From NCBI GenBank assembly GCA_944391895.1, contig CALXVF010000038.1:1-9621 (forward strand): 9,621 bases of DNA. The letters are read 5' to 3'. The stretch comes from an uncultured Clostridia bacterium. Lineage in GTDB: Bacteria > Bacillota > Clostridia > TANB77 > CAG-508. The first letter of the stretch is position 1, and the number at the start of each line of letters is the position of its first letter. Both the position numbers and the translations under genes were made by a program. Below, piece after piece: positions 1-6,787 of the stretch. Under the pieces are notes generated by a model, which saw only the letters and a list, made by a program, of their open reading frames with translations, did no database searches and was not told the DNA's origin.

Positions 1-77
1 AATCTTTCTCTTCTTGCTTTTATTCTGTTATTAATTATTTGTTTTTCATTAATTAAATTTTGGATTTCACTGTTCAT
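1..77 (-). CDS. 5' end of a second coiled-coil protein gene (partial, paralog of 246-1667)
   Basis: Reading leftwards from an ATG at 75-77, this encodes 25 complete codons of an N-terminus beginning MNSEIQNLINEKQ. It is identical base for base to the first 77 nt of the gene at 246-1667. The rest of the gene lies off the left edge. It has its own ribosome binding site (AAGGGG, ending about 8 nt before the ATG) and its own promoter at 119-147. The upstream DNA is similar but not identical to that of the other copy, so this is a separate locus rather than the same one read twice. Function is unknown. The 77-nt identity may reflect recent duplication or gene conversion, or an assembly boundary, so what follows to the left cannot be assumed to resemble the full-length copy. 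Confidence 0.7.
   Translation of the reverse strand, partial: MNSEIQNLINEKQIINNRIKARRER
1..77 (-). repeat. Exact 77-bp repeat, copy A (window edge)
   Basis: Identical to 1591-1667. The match stops at base 78 (a here, g at 1668). Weaker similarity continues through the ribosome binding site and the -35 region. The repeat's left extent cannot be seen because it runs off the window. Confidence 0.95.
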
Positions 78-118
78 ATACTTATCCCCTTATTTTTAAT
101 ATTTAATCACATAGCTAT

Positions 119-147
119 ATTATACCATATTTATTATAGTTTTTCAA
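119..147 (-). promoter_or_regulatory. Sigma-A-type promoter of the left-edge partial gene
   Basis: On the minus strand the -35 is TTGAAA (142-147) and the -10 is TATAAT (119-124), separated by exactly 17 nt. The predicted start of transcription is near 112, giving a leader of about 35 nt before the ATG at 77. The promoter of the paralogous gene at 1709-1737 has the same geometry. Confidence 0.75.
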
Positions 148-158
148 GTTATGTAAAC
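145..158 (-). promoter_or_regulatory. Conserved 14-nt element over the -35 (copy 1), possible operator
   Basis: On the minus strand this reads GTTTACATAACTTG and overlaps the 5' half of the -35. The same 14 nt sit in the same register at 1735-1748 upstream of the paralogous gene, while the promoter spacer sequences differ. The core GTT-N5-AAC is a weak inverted repeat. It may be a regulator site or simply DNA left over from the duplication. Confidence 0.4.
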
Positions 159-183
159 ATCTGTTGTGTTTTTTTAATTCCAA

Positions 184-232
184 GATAAGAGATATTACAT
201 TGTCATATACAATCAAGTAAATATCTCTTATC
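184..232. terminator. Perfect 13-bp inverted repeat after the coiled-coil gene, possible terminator
   Basis: The arms at 184-196 and 220-232 pair perfectly over 13 bp (GATAAGAGATATT with AATATCTCTTATC). A second 5-bp stem nests inside the loop (199-203 with 209-213). The structure starts 14 nt after the stop codon of the 473-aa gene, where a terminator is expected. On the minus strand, however, the 3' arm is followed by TTGGAATT and then an A run, not a U tract. It is therefore a poor classical intrinsic terminator. It could instead stabilise the mRNA 3' end or act in another way. Confidence 0.4.
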
Positions 233-245
233 GTTCTAAGTGTTT

Positions 246-1667
246 CTAGTTTCTATCTTCATCACGAGAATTTTCGTCTCTACTATTTCTTGCTTGTCCT
301 TGTGTTCTTTCTGGTGTCTTAGTTGGATCTATTTTTTCTATTCTTTCACTTAAAGGTTCCTGTTCGATTCTGCTAACCGTCTTTTCTTTTGACTCTCCAC
401 TCTCTATCATTCTAATATTACTCATTCTCGCTCTCAAGTTTTTAAAATGTAAAGTAATTGCTTTTACAATTTTTAGACTTCTTAATCTTAATCCCAATAA
501 TTTTAGTCTAGTTGCAGTTATCTTTGAAAAATCATAAGATTTCATAGCATATTCTGATATTTTTTTATTTTCTTGTTTGCTAAAATCTTCTTCTTTAGTT
601 AAGTCATATTCTAATTCAAATGTAGATAATTTTTCTTTGTCTCCTTTCAATGTGCTTAAGTAGTCATCAATATATCTTGTGGCTTCAGTACCATCTTTAC
701 TCATTCCTAGTAATGCTATCATTACATTTTTATCTCCACCATTTGCATTTAATTCATCCATCAACATCTTTGTTGATTTTTCATCAAACCCACTCTTTTT
801 TAATTCAATCATTAGTTTTATATCTATATTAATTCCATCTGAATAATCTGCTACACCTTTATTACTTACATTTCCATTTACTTCTGTATCAATAAACTTA
901 GATATTTTTACTTTAGGAAGACTTTTTTTCTGTATTGGTTCTTGCATAGGTTTCACTGGAGTTGGTTGACCTTGAAAAGGTCCTTGCTGAATCGGATTTG
1001 TTTGTTCATGTGTTGGAGCCGATGGCTCAGGATTTGTTTGTTCAGGCTCTGTTTGTGTTGGACTTGGCTCTTGTGTTTGTTCTGGTTGTTTTTCATCTGA
1101 TGGCTCTTGACTTGGTTCTTCTTTTTCAGGTTGTTCCTTTTTTGGTTCTTCTGTTTTCTCAATTTGAGCATCAGCTATGTCTATTCCATTTGTATCTATA
1201 CATTGTTCTATTGTTTTTATATCATTTTGAATTTCGTCTATTTCTTTTTGCATTTCATCTAAGTTAGGTATTTCTAAAGGCACTTGTGTATACTGGTTTC
1301 TGAAACTTATTATCATTTCATGATAAGCTTTTTGATATTCTGCTTTTTTTGCTTCTAAAGCTTTAACTAGTTTATCTCTTTCTGCCTTTAATTTTGTATT
1401 CTTATCTAGTAATTCTTGTTCAAATTCTTCTTTTAGTCCTTTTTCAAAATTTTCAGTTTCTCTTTCTATTTCTTTTTCCAATCTTCCATTTGTTCTACTT
1501 CTATATGCATTATCATTACTATTATATGTAAAATACTCTTCTCTAAGCTTGTCTATTTCCCCTTTGATACCCTTTTCTTCATTTCCTTTAAATCTTTCTC
1601 TTCTTGCTTTTATTCTGTTATTAATTATTTGTTTTTCATTAATTAAATTTTGGATTTCACTGTTCAT
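246..1667 (-). CDS. Unrecognised 473-aa coiled-coil protein with a Pro/Glu/Gln-rich linker
   Basis: I do not recognise the family. The ATG at 1665-1667 follows GGAG with 8-nt spacing and a good promoter. Residues 1-160 are a highly charged, mostly helical region that looks like coiled coil (long Lys/Glu runs at 60-115 and 137-158). Residues 170-245 are a disordered Pro/Glu/Gln/Thr linker with EQTNP repeated at 209-213 and 221-225. Residues 250-345 look like a small folded acidic domain. Residues 385-420 are strongly basic and helical (LRLRSLKIVKAITLHFKN and RARMSNIRM). The tail ends with two copies of NSRDE. There is no signal peptide, membrane segment, Cys cluster or nucleotide-binding motif, so it is probably cytoplasmic, with a scaffold, filament or nucleic-acid role possible but unproven. 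It is transcribed alone, downstream of trmFO's terminator, and a paralog with an identical N-terminus begins 168 nt further along. Confidence 0.85.
   Translation of the reverse strand: MNSEIQNLINEKQIINNRIKARRERFKGNEEKGIKGEIDKLREEYFTYNSNDNAYRSRTNGRLEKEIERETENFEKGLKEEFEQELLDKNTKLKAERDKLVKALEAKKAEYQKAYHEMIISFRNQYTQVPLEIPNLDEMQKEIDEIQNDIKTIEQCIDTNGIDIADAQIEKTEEPKKEQPEKEEPSQEPSDEKQPEQTQEPSPTQTEPEQTNPEPSAPTHEQTNPIQQGPFQGQPTPVKPMQEPIQKKSLPKVKISKFIDTEVNGNVSNKGVADYSDGINIDIKLMIELKKSGFDEKSTKMLMDELNANGGDKNVMIALLGMSKDGTEATRYIDDYLSTLKGDKEKLSTFELEYDLTKEEDFSKQENKKISEYAMKSYDFSKITATRLKLLGLRLRSLKIVKAITLHFKNLRARMSNIRMIESGESKEKTVSRIEQEPLSERIEKIDPTKTPERTQGQARNSRDENSRDEDRN
994..1044 (-). repeat. Two 15-bp direct repeats inside the linker coding region
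   Basis: The 15-mer ggatttgtttgttca occurs at 994-1008 and again at 1030-1044, encoding EQTNP twice. It lies in the low-complexity linker (933-1160), which probably grew by slippage or unequal exchange. Linker length may therefore vary among relatives. Confidence 0.7.
1591..1667 (-). repeat. Exact 77-bp repeat, copy B (5' end of the coiled-coil gene)
   Basis: Identical to bases 1-77. It covers the first 25 codons and two further bases of the 473-aa gene. Confidence 0.95.
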
Positions 1668-1708
1668 GTGTCCATCTCCTTATTTTTAATAAATATACAT
1701 ATGAGTTT

Positions 1709-1737
1709 ATTATAACATTTTTCTTAAGTTTTTGCAA
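1709..1737 (-). promoter_or_regulatory. Sigma-A-type promoter of the 473-aa coiled-coil gene
   Basis: On the minus strand the -35 is TTGCAA (1732-1737) and the -10 is TATAAT (1709-1714), with a 17-nt spacer. The leader to the ATG at 1667 is about 35 nt. The upstream gene trmFO ends at a terminator, so this gene is probably transcribed alone. Confidence 0.75.
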
Positions 1738-1748
1738 GTTATGTAAAC
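1735..1748 (-). promoter_or_regulatory. Conserved 14-nt element over the -35 (copy 2), possible operator
   Basis: GTTTACATAACTTG on the minus strand, identical to 145-158 and in the same position relative to the -35. The stretch between it and the hairpin (1749-1836) is very AT-rich, and I see no gene or site in it. Confidence 0.4.
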
Positions 1749-1836
1749 GCTTTTATAAACTTTTTTTCATTATACAAAATTTTATATTTTAAAACAATAT
1801 AAAAACAAATTTGTAACATAAATTTAATATTTATAT

Positions 1837-1925
1837 AAAAAAATTGTATATTCAAGATTTTGTAGCCACGCGTAACTTTGAACGAATTGACAACAAGTGG
1901 CAAAAAATCTTGCAATATACAATTT
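1837..1925 (-). terminator. Long bulged hairpin with T tract, terminator of the SNF2-trmFO unit
   Basis: The arms at 1841-1869 and 1897-1925 pair over nearly their whole 29-nt length: AAATTGTATATT, a one-base bulge, CAAGATTTT, a small internal loop, then GCCAC with GTGGC. The loop is 27 nt. On the minus strand the structure begins 7 nt after the trmFO stop codon, and its 3' arm runs into seven T (1837-1843), as an intrinsic terminator should. It is much longer than a usual terminator stem, so a small palindromic repeat element that has taken over this role is also possible. Confidence 0.7.
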
Positions 1926-1932
1926 CTAAAAA

Positions 1933-3336
1933 CTAATATATAGAATTTCTTAAATTTAAAAGTGCTCTTTCGCTTATCTTCTCATACCTAATTTTTTTAT
2001 CCTTTATTTTATTACCTTCTAATTCAGGCATTATTCCAAAATTAGCATTCATTGGTTGAAATTTTTCATTTGATGTAGATATATAGTTTGCCAAAGCTCC
2101 TATCATTGTTTCTTTTGAAAATACTATTTTTTCTTTATTTTCTAATAAGCCAGCAGCATTTATTCCAGCTACTAATCCAGAAGATATTGATTCTACATAT
2201 CCTTCTACACCAGTAATTTGTCCAGCAAAATATACATTTTTGTTATTTAATAGGTTATATGTATTATCCAATAATTTAGTTGAATTAATAAAAGTATTCC
2301 TATGCATTACACCATATTTAATGAATTCAGCATTTTTTAATCCTGGTATCATTGAAAATACTCGCTTTTGTTCTCCATATTTTAAATTAGTCTGGAATCC
2401 AACTAAATTATACATTGTGCCTTCAGTATTATCTTGTCTTAATTGAACAATGGCATAGGGTCTTCTCTTAGTTCTTGGATCATCAAATCCGACTGGTTTA
2501 AGAGGTCCGAATCTTAATGTATCTGCTCCTCTCTTCGCCATAATCTCAATAGGCATACACCCTTCAAATATTTCTCTTTTTTCAAATTCGTGTAATTCAA
2601 CTACTTGAGCATTAATCAATTCAGATACAAATGTCTCATACTCTTCTTTATTCATTGGTAAATTGATATAATCACTTTTATTTTCTTTAATTCTCTTTAG
2701 CCATTCTTCTTCTGATTCATCTTTTTTCTTTTCTTCGTCGTATCTATCTCCATAAAACGCTATACCAAAGTCTATACTTTCTTTTTCTACTATTGGAGCA
2801 GCTGCATCAAAGAAATGCAATTCATTTTCTCCTGTAAGCCTTTTTATTCCTATTGATAAAGAATCTGATGTTAGCGGTCCAGTTGCAATTATTGTGATTG
2901 CTTCATTTATTAATTTTTCAAATATTACTTTATCGTTCCAATCATTTATGCTTTCATCATACTGGCTTACTACTTCTTTATTAATTACTTCTATATTTTC
3001 TATTTCATTTATTTTCTCTGTTACCCTTTTAGAAAACTTTTCTCTATCAACTGCCAATGCTTGTCCAGCTGGTACCTTCACTTCGTCTGCTGTTTTTATA
3101 AGTAAAGAATCTAAAATTCTAAGTTCTTCCTTTAAAAGTCCACAAGCATTTGTAATCAAATTGGATTTAAAAGAATTACTACATACTATTTCGGCTAAAT
3201 CTTTATTTGAATGAGCTGGAGTATACTTTTTAGGTTTCATTTCATATAGCTTTACTTTTATTCCTCTTTTAGCTATTTGATAAGCAGCTTCAGTTCCTGC
3301 TAGACCTCCTCCAATTACATTAATATACTGTTCCAT
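1933..3336 (-). CDS. trmFO: Methylenetetrahydrofolate--tRNA-(uracil-5-)-methyltransferase TrmFO
   Basis: This FAD- and folate-dependent enzyme makes 5-methyluridine at position 54 of the tRNA T-loop, taking the carbon from 5,10-methylene-tetrahydrofolate. Visible features are the N-terminal dinucleotide fold INVIGGGLAGTEAA (residues 5-18), the segment EIVCSNSFKS with Cys52, the conserved block FEGCMPIEIMAKRGADTLR with Cys260, and the C-terminal FAD-binding AGQITGVEGYVES. Cys52 and Cys260 match the two cysteines important for catalysis in the Bacillus subtilis enzyme. I start at the ATG at 3336 (467 aa) because AAAGG lies 7 nt upstream. A TTG at 3357 would add seven residues (MNKKGKK) but overlaps the SNF2 stop. 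The protein is about 30 residues longer than the usual 435 or so. Most of the excess is a charged insertion after FYGDRY (about residues 200-222). It lies 13 nt downstream of the SNF2 gene and is probably co-transcribed. Confidence 0.95.
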   Translation of the reverse strand: MEQYINVIGGGLAGTEAAYQIAKRGIKVKLYEMKPKKYTPAHSNKDLAEIVCSNSFKSNLITNACGLLKEELRILDSLLIKTADEVKVPAGQALAVDREKFSKRVTEKINEIENIEVINKEVVSQYDESINDWNDKVIFEKLINEAITIIATGPLTSDSLSIGIKRLTGENELHFFDAAAPIVEKESIDFGIAFYGDRYDEEKKKDESEEEWLKRIKENKSDYINLPMNKEEYETFVSELINAQVVELHEFEKREIFEGCMPIEIMAKRGADTLRFGPLKPVGFDDPRTKRRPYAIVQLRQDNTEGTMYNLVGFQTNLKYGEQKRVFSMIPGLKNAEFIKYGVMHRNTFINSTKLLDNTYNLLNNKNVYFAGQITGVEGYVESISSGLVAGINAAGLLENKEKIVFSKETMIGALANYISTSNEKFQPMNANFGIMPELEGNKIKDKKIRYEKISERALLNLRNSIY

Positions 3337-3343
3337 CTTCTTA

Positions 3344-3348
3344 CCTTT
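3344..3348 (-). promoter_or_regulatory. Ribosome binding site that sets the trmFO start
   Basis: AAAGG on the minus strand, 7 nt before the ATG at 3336, inside the 13-nt gap after the SNF2 stop codon (3350-3352). It favours the ATG over the upstream in-frame TTG at 3357. Confidence 0.7.
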
Positions 3349-3349
3349 C

Positions 3350-6300
3350 TTATTCAAATAAATTCATAATTTCCGTTTTTGAAAGTTTACTTATAAATGT
3401 CTCTTTTGTAGATAGCATATCATCTGCAAGTTTAGCTTTCTTTTCTTGCAAATTATATATTTTTTCTTCTATAGAATTCTTAGTAATCAATTTATACACT
3501 TGTACATTTCTCTTTTGACCAATCCTATAAGTTCTGTCTGTTGCTTGATTTTCAGCAGATAAGTTCCACCATGGGTCATAATGAATTACCATATCTGCAC
3601 CTATTAAATTAAGTCCAGTTCCACCTGCTTTTAGTGAAATCAAGAATACTTTTATATTTTCATCATTATTGAACTTGTTTACTAAGTCCATTCTATCTTC
3701 TACCTTAGTTTGTCCAGTTAATTTAAAGTATTCTATATTCTCATTTTTTAGTTCTCTTTCTAAATATGCAAACATTGATGAATAGCCAGAAAATAATAAT
3801 ATTTTGTGTCCTCCATTTACAGCATCTTTTATTATTTCCATACATTGATTTAGTTTACTACTTTCTCCTTCATAGTTTTCTAAAAACAATCCCGGGTGGC
3901 AACAAATTTGTCTTAATCTCATTAATAATGCTAATATTTTTATTTGACTATTAGCAATTCCATTTGCTTCAATTTCTTCTTTAGCTTGCTTTTTAGCACT
4001 TTGCATATATGACAAATAGATTTTTAACTGGTCTCCAGTCATCTCATTATTTAGAACAGTTATTGTTTTTTCAGGCAATTCTGTAAGAACATTTTCTTTT
4101 ACTCTTCTAAGTATAAATGGTTCTATCATATTCTTTAATTTTTCCATTGCGCTTTTATCTTCATCTTTACTAATAGGTGTTTCAAATAAAATTTTAAATT
4201 TATTATATGAAAATAAATATCCTGGCATTATAAAATCAAAGATTGACCATAGTTCTGATAATGAGTTTTCTATAGGCGTTCCCGTTAATGCAAATCGAGT
4301 TAGAGCATTAACTTCTTTTATTACTTTTGCATTTTGTGTATTGTTATTTTTGATATATTGTGCTTCATCTGCGATAATATATCTAAATGTATAATTGTAT
4401 TTTTTATATAAATCTATATCCCTTTTTAGTAAATCATATGATGTTATTGTTATGTCGTATTCAGGTATACTAGAGATTAATTTTTCTCTTTGTTTTGAAT
4501 CACCATTTATTACTAAAGTTGTAAGACTTGGTGTAAATTTTGCCGCTTCTTCCTTCCAGTTTAAAGAGAGTGAGCTTGGGCATACAACTAAAGTTGGCAT
4601 TTTTTCTTCTTTTGGTGTATTTTCTACATATGACATTATCACTGATAAAAGTTGGATTGTTTTTCCAAGACCCATATCATCTGCTAAAATTCCACCCAAG
4701 TTATATTCATCTAGTGTTTTTAGCCAATCATATCCTACTTGTTGGTATTCTCTTAAATCTGCTTTTATTCCATTTGGTATTTTGTACTTATCTGATATTT
4801 GTCTACTATATACATCATCTATTAATTGCTTATACTTTTCACTTTGTTTTACAACAATTTTATCATTTTTTTTCAAGATTCTGTCTAAGTAAAGTCCTCT
4901 ATAAATTGGTAGTTTCACTTCTCCTGATAGCAATTCTTCATAATTTATATTTGTACCATCTGCAATTTTACTTATTATATCAATTGAATCATTATTTTCT
5001 AATTCTACAAATTCTCCATTTTTTAATCTATGGTACTTTTTCTTTAATTTGTATTTTCTCATTATTTCTGCTAATTCAGTTCTATCTATATCTATGTTAG
5101 ATAAATCAATACTTAGCAAGTTGTTTTCTACTTTTATACCAATTGAATTTATTTTAGGTTTTACTATTTGCTTTGTTTTAAATCTTTCAGTTGCCAATAC
5201 CTCAAAATTTGAAATAAATTTCTCAATATCATTTTGCAAGAAATTATATATATCATCATCTCTTACTAAAACCAATTTATTATTTTTTTGGTCATACATA
5301 AATCCAGAATGGCTGAATAAGTCAAGTGCTTTTGATTCTTCTATTGCATTTCTTGGAATCTTTTGATCTATTTGTTCAAATGGACTAAATTCAAAATCAT
5401 CATATCTAAATTTTATATCTGCTGTGATATAATTTTGTCTATTATAATCTAAAAATACTTTTACTTTTAGTTTTTTAGGCATATATTTATGTAGTTCGTC
5501 TTGGTCTATTTGGTCTAAGTTTATTTCATATTTAATTAATGGCATTACTAAAGAGTAAAAATCTGCAAATTCGTCTTTTTTAAAAACTATCTCTTTAGTT
5601 AAATTTACTTTAAATGTATTTAATAATTTTATTATTGAATTTTCATATTCTCTTGAACATCTATACAACTTGTCATCTTGTAATAAATAACTATATTCTT
5701 TTCCTTGAATAATTATATAATTAAATACATCAATATTTGTTTCAAGTTCATATTCTATATCATTTTTTTCTTTTAAAGAATACTTTATGTTAGGTTTGTT
5801 ATCCACAAATTGCACTCTTTCTGTGGAATACTCACTATATATTTCTACTTCTTTTCCTTTTAATATATCGAATAGTTCATCTAGTCCTGAATTAGATACT
5901 ACTATATAGGCATTGTCTAAAACATTTGTTAAATATCTTTCTTCTGATTCGTTTGCAAATTTTATTATTTCTGCATATTTTAAAACATAGTCCAATAGCT
6001 TCTGGCTATCTTCATCAAAGTTTTCTCTTACATGCATGAATTCTAGTTTTGATCCATATTTGTAATTTTCTTTATTTACCATTCTTGTATAAAAATCTGC
6101 TAAGTTTTTTATTTTATACATCTGTTTATTACCTATTCTTACTTCTAATCTAAATGTTTTTAGATTTTCTTTATATATAAGCCTAGGTTCTATTTTTATT
6201 TTTTCTTCAACATATTTTATAATGTTGTCTTCTTCTTGTTCATCTATATAAAATGAACTTATCATTTGCCTATATATTCTATATTTTTCTTTATTTTTTT

Positions 6301-6652
6301 GAGTAGTTTTATTGATTTTAATTTCTTCAGTTCCGAACAACTTTATGTATGATGGGTTTTCCTCTAATTCTAATGCTGTTGCTAAAATATGCTTACATGT
6401 TCCATAAGTCGATTCATAATCTGGACAAGTACAGCTTAAATTCTCTATTTCTCCATTTTTTATTTCTATATAAGTATTGTAATTATCTAGTCTGCCGTTT
6501 ACTCTAGCATGTATACTAAAATTATTTTTATTTTCATAAGTTACTTTTGTTATTTTAACCTTTTTTTCTTCTAGTATTTCTTTGGCTCTCTCTTGCCTTT
6601 GGTTTCCGGCCGAATCTTTTAGTTCGCTTAATACTTCATCATTTATTACCAT
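3350..6652 (-). CDS. SNF2-family DNA-dependent ATPase with N-terminal SWIM zinc finger
   Basis: Predicted cytoplasmic, nucleoid-acting superfamily 2 translocase of 1100 aa (from the ATG at 6652). Residues about 60-105 hold a SWIM finger, with CTC at 74-76 and CKH at 86-88 as zinc ligands. Residues about 110-600 match the position of the bacterial SNF2-associated region but show no motif I can name. The ATPase core follows. REYQQVGYDWL is the Q-like motif (634-644). DDMGLGKT is Walker A (658-665, Lys664). DEAQ is motif II (762-765). LTGTPIEN is motif III (789-796). The second RecA lobe has LRQICCHPGLF, SLKAGGTGLNL (motif V, 1006-1016) and QATDRTYRIGQ (motif VI, 1036-1046). All catalytic motifs are intact. 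Relatives such as B. subtilis YwqA share this layout, but the physiological role in bacteria is poorly defined. Alternative start TTG 6676 lacks a ribosome binding site. It leads a unit with trmFO. Confidence 0.93.
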   Translation of the reverse strand: MVINDEVLSELKDSAGNQRQERAKEILEEKKVKITKVTYENKNNFSIHARVNGRLDNYNTYIEIKNGEIENLSCTCPDYESTYGTCKHILATALELEENPSYIKLFGTEEIKINKTTQKNKEKYRIYRQMISSFYIDEQEEDNIIKYVEEKIKIEPRLIYKENLKTFRLEVRIGNKQMYKIKNLADFYTRMVNKENYKYGSKLEFMHVRENFDEDSQKLLDYVLKYAEIIKFANESEERYLTNVLDNAYIVVSNSGLDELFDILKGKEVEIYSEYSTERVQFVDNKPNIKYSLKEKNDIEYELETNIDVFNYIIIQGKEYSYLLQDDKLYRCSREYENSIIKLLNTFKVNLTKEIVFKKDEFADFYSLVMPLIKYEINLDQIDQDELHKYMPKKLKVKVFLDYNRQNYITADIKFRYDDFEFSPFEQIDQKIPRNAIEESKALDLFSHSGFMYDQKNNKLVLVRDDDIYNFLQNDIEKFISNFEVLATERFKTKQIVKPKINSIGIKVENNLLSIDLSNIDIDRTELAEIMRKYKLKKKYHRLKNGEFVELENNDSIDIISKIADGTNINYEELLSGEVKLPIYRGLYLDRILKKNDKIVVKQSEKYKQLIDDVYSRQISDKYKIPNGIKADLREYQQVGYDWLKTLDEYNLGGILADDMGLGKTIQLLSVIMSYVENTPKEEKMPTLVVCPSSLSLNWKEEAAKFTPSLTTLVINGDSKQREKLISSIPEYDITITSYDLLKRDIDLYKKYNYTFRYIIADEAQYIKNNNTQNAKVIKEVNALTRFALTGTPIENSLSELWSIFDFIMPGYLFSYNKFKILFETPISKDEDKSAMEKLKNMIEPFILRRVKENVLTELPEKTITVLNNEMTGDQLKIYLSYMQSAKKQAKEEIEANGIANSQIKILALLMRLRQICCHPGLFLENYEGESSKLNQCMEIIKDAVNGGHKILLFSGYSSMFAYLERELKNENIEYFKLTGQTKVEDRMDLVNKFNNDENIKVFLISLKAGGTGLNLIGADMVIHYDPWWNLSAENQATDRTYRIGQKRNVQVYKLITKNSIEEKIYNLQEKKAKLADDMLSTKETFISKLSKTEIMNLFE

Positions 6653-6657
6653 AGATA

Positions 6658-6662
6658 CCCCC
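6658..6662 (-). promoter_or_regulatory. G-run ribosome binding site of the SNF2 gene
   Basis: GGGGG on the minus strand, 5 nt before the ATG at 6652. It can pair with the CCUCC anti-Shine-Dalgarno through one G-U pair. Neighbouring genes use AAAGGA or GGAG instead. It supports the ATG over the TTG at 6676. Confidence 0.5.
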
Positions 6663-6691
6663 AAAATACATAACAAATTAACCTAGTAATA

Positions 6692-6705
6692 TATTATACA
6701 TCAAA
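6692..6705. repeat. 14-bp direct repeat, left copy, flanking the GC-rich cassette
   Basis: tattatacatcaaa, identical to 7141-7154. Sequence on either side differs between the copies. Both copies contain a -10 hexamer, so promoter convergence could explain part of the match. Confidence 0.6.
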
Positions 6706-6721
6706 AATAGTTTTTACACAA
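6693..6721 (-). promoter_or_regulatory. Probable promoter of the SNF2-trmFO unit
   Basis: On the minus strand the -10 is TATAAT (6693-6698) with a 17-nt spacer to TTGTGT (6716-6721), a weak -35. The leader to the ATG at 6652 is about 35 nt. The -10 lies in the left copy of the 14-bp direct repeat and the -35 lies just outside it, on the cassette side. The promoter may therefore be a hybrid made when the cassette arrived. Confidence 0.6.
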
Positions 6722-6734
6722 GTGGTATGTGGTA

Positions 6735-6776
6735 TAAAAATGGAAATTAGCAGACATCCAAAAGGACATCTGCCAA
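6735..6776 (-). terminator. Intrinsic terminator of the 106-aa gene
   Basis: On the minus strand a 13-bp stem (6764-6776 with 6747-6759) closes a UUUU loop and is followed by a U-rich tail (TTTCCATTTTTATA). Three of the pairs are G-U in the minus-strand RNA. The same DNA read as plus-strand RNA would have A-C mismatches there. Pairing, tail and distance (11 nt after the stop at 6788) all fit termination of minus-strand transcription only. Confidence 0.85.
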
Positions 6777-6787
6777 TCTCCAACGAA

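Noticed and set aside
184..232. CRISPR-type repeat
   Set aside because: It is a single palindrome with no regularly spaced further copies.
953..1171. Minus-strand 72-aa frame overlapping the linker
   Set aside because: It is an out-of-frame reading of the same low-complexity DNA (Lys/Asn/Gln runs), and no start signal was seen.
962..1267. Plus-strand open frame opposite the coiled-coil linker
   Set aside because: Its Leu/Val/Phe-rich product is the antisense reading of a Glu/Gln/Pro-rich repeat region, with no independent start signals.
1749..1836. Possible small gene or RNA in the AT-rich gap
   Set aside because: No start signal or stable structure was seen; it is only A/T-rich spacer.
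1841..1925. Miniature transposable element
   Set aside because: It is palindromic, but no flanking target-site duplication is evident and no second copy occurs in the window; terminator is the simpler reading.
3337..3357. TTG start adding seven residues to TrmFO
   Set aside because: The ATG at 3336 has a properly spaced AAAGG and leads directly into the FAD-binding fold; the TTG overlaps the end of the SNF2 gene.
4540..5100. Long plus-strand open frame opposite the SNF2 gene
   Set aside because: It lies wholly antisense to conserved ATPase coding sequence, its product is a Leu/Phe/Tyr-rich low-complexity chain, and no ribosome binding site or promoter was seen for it.
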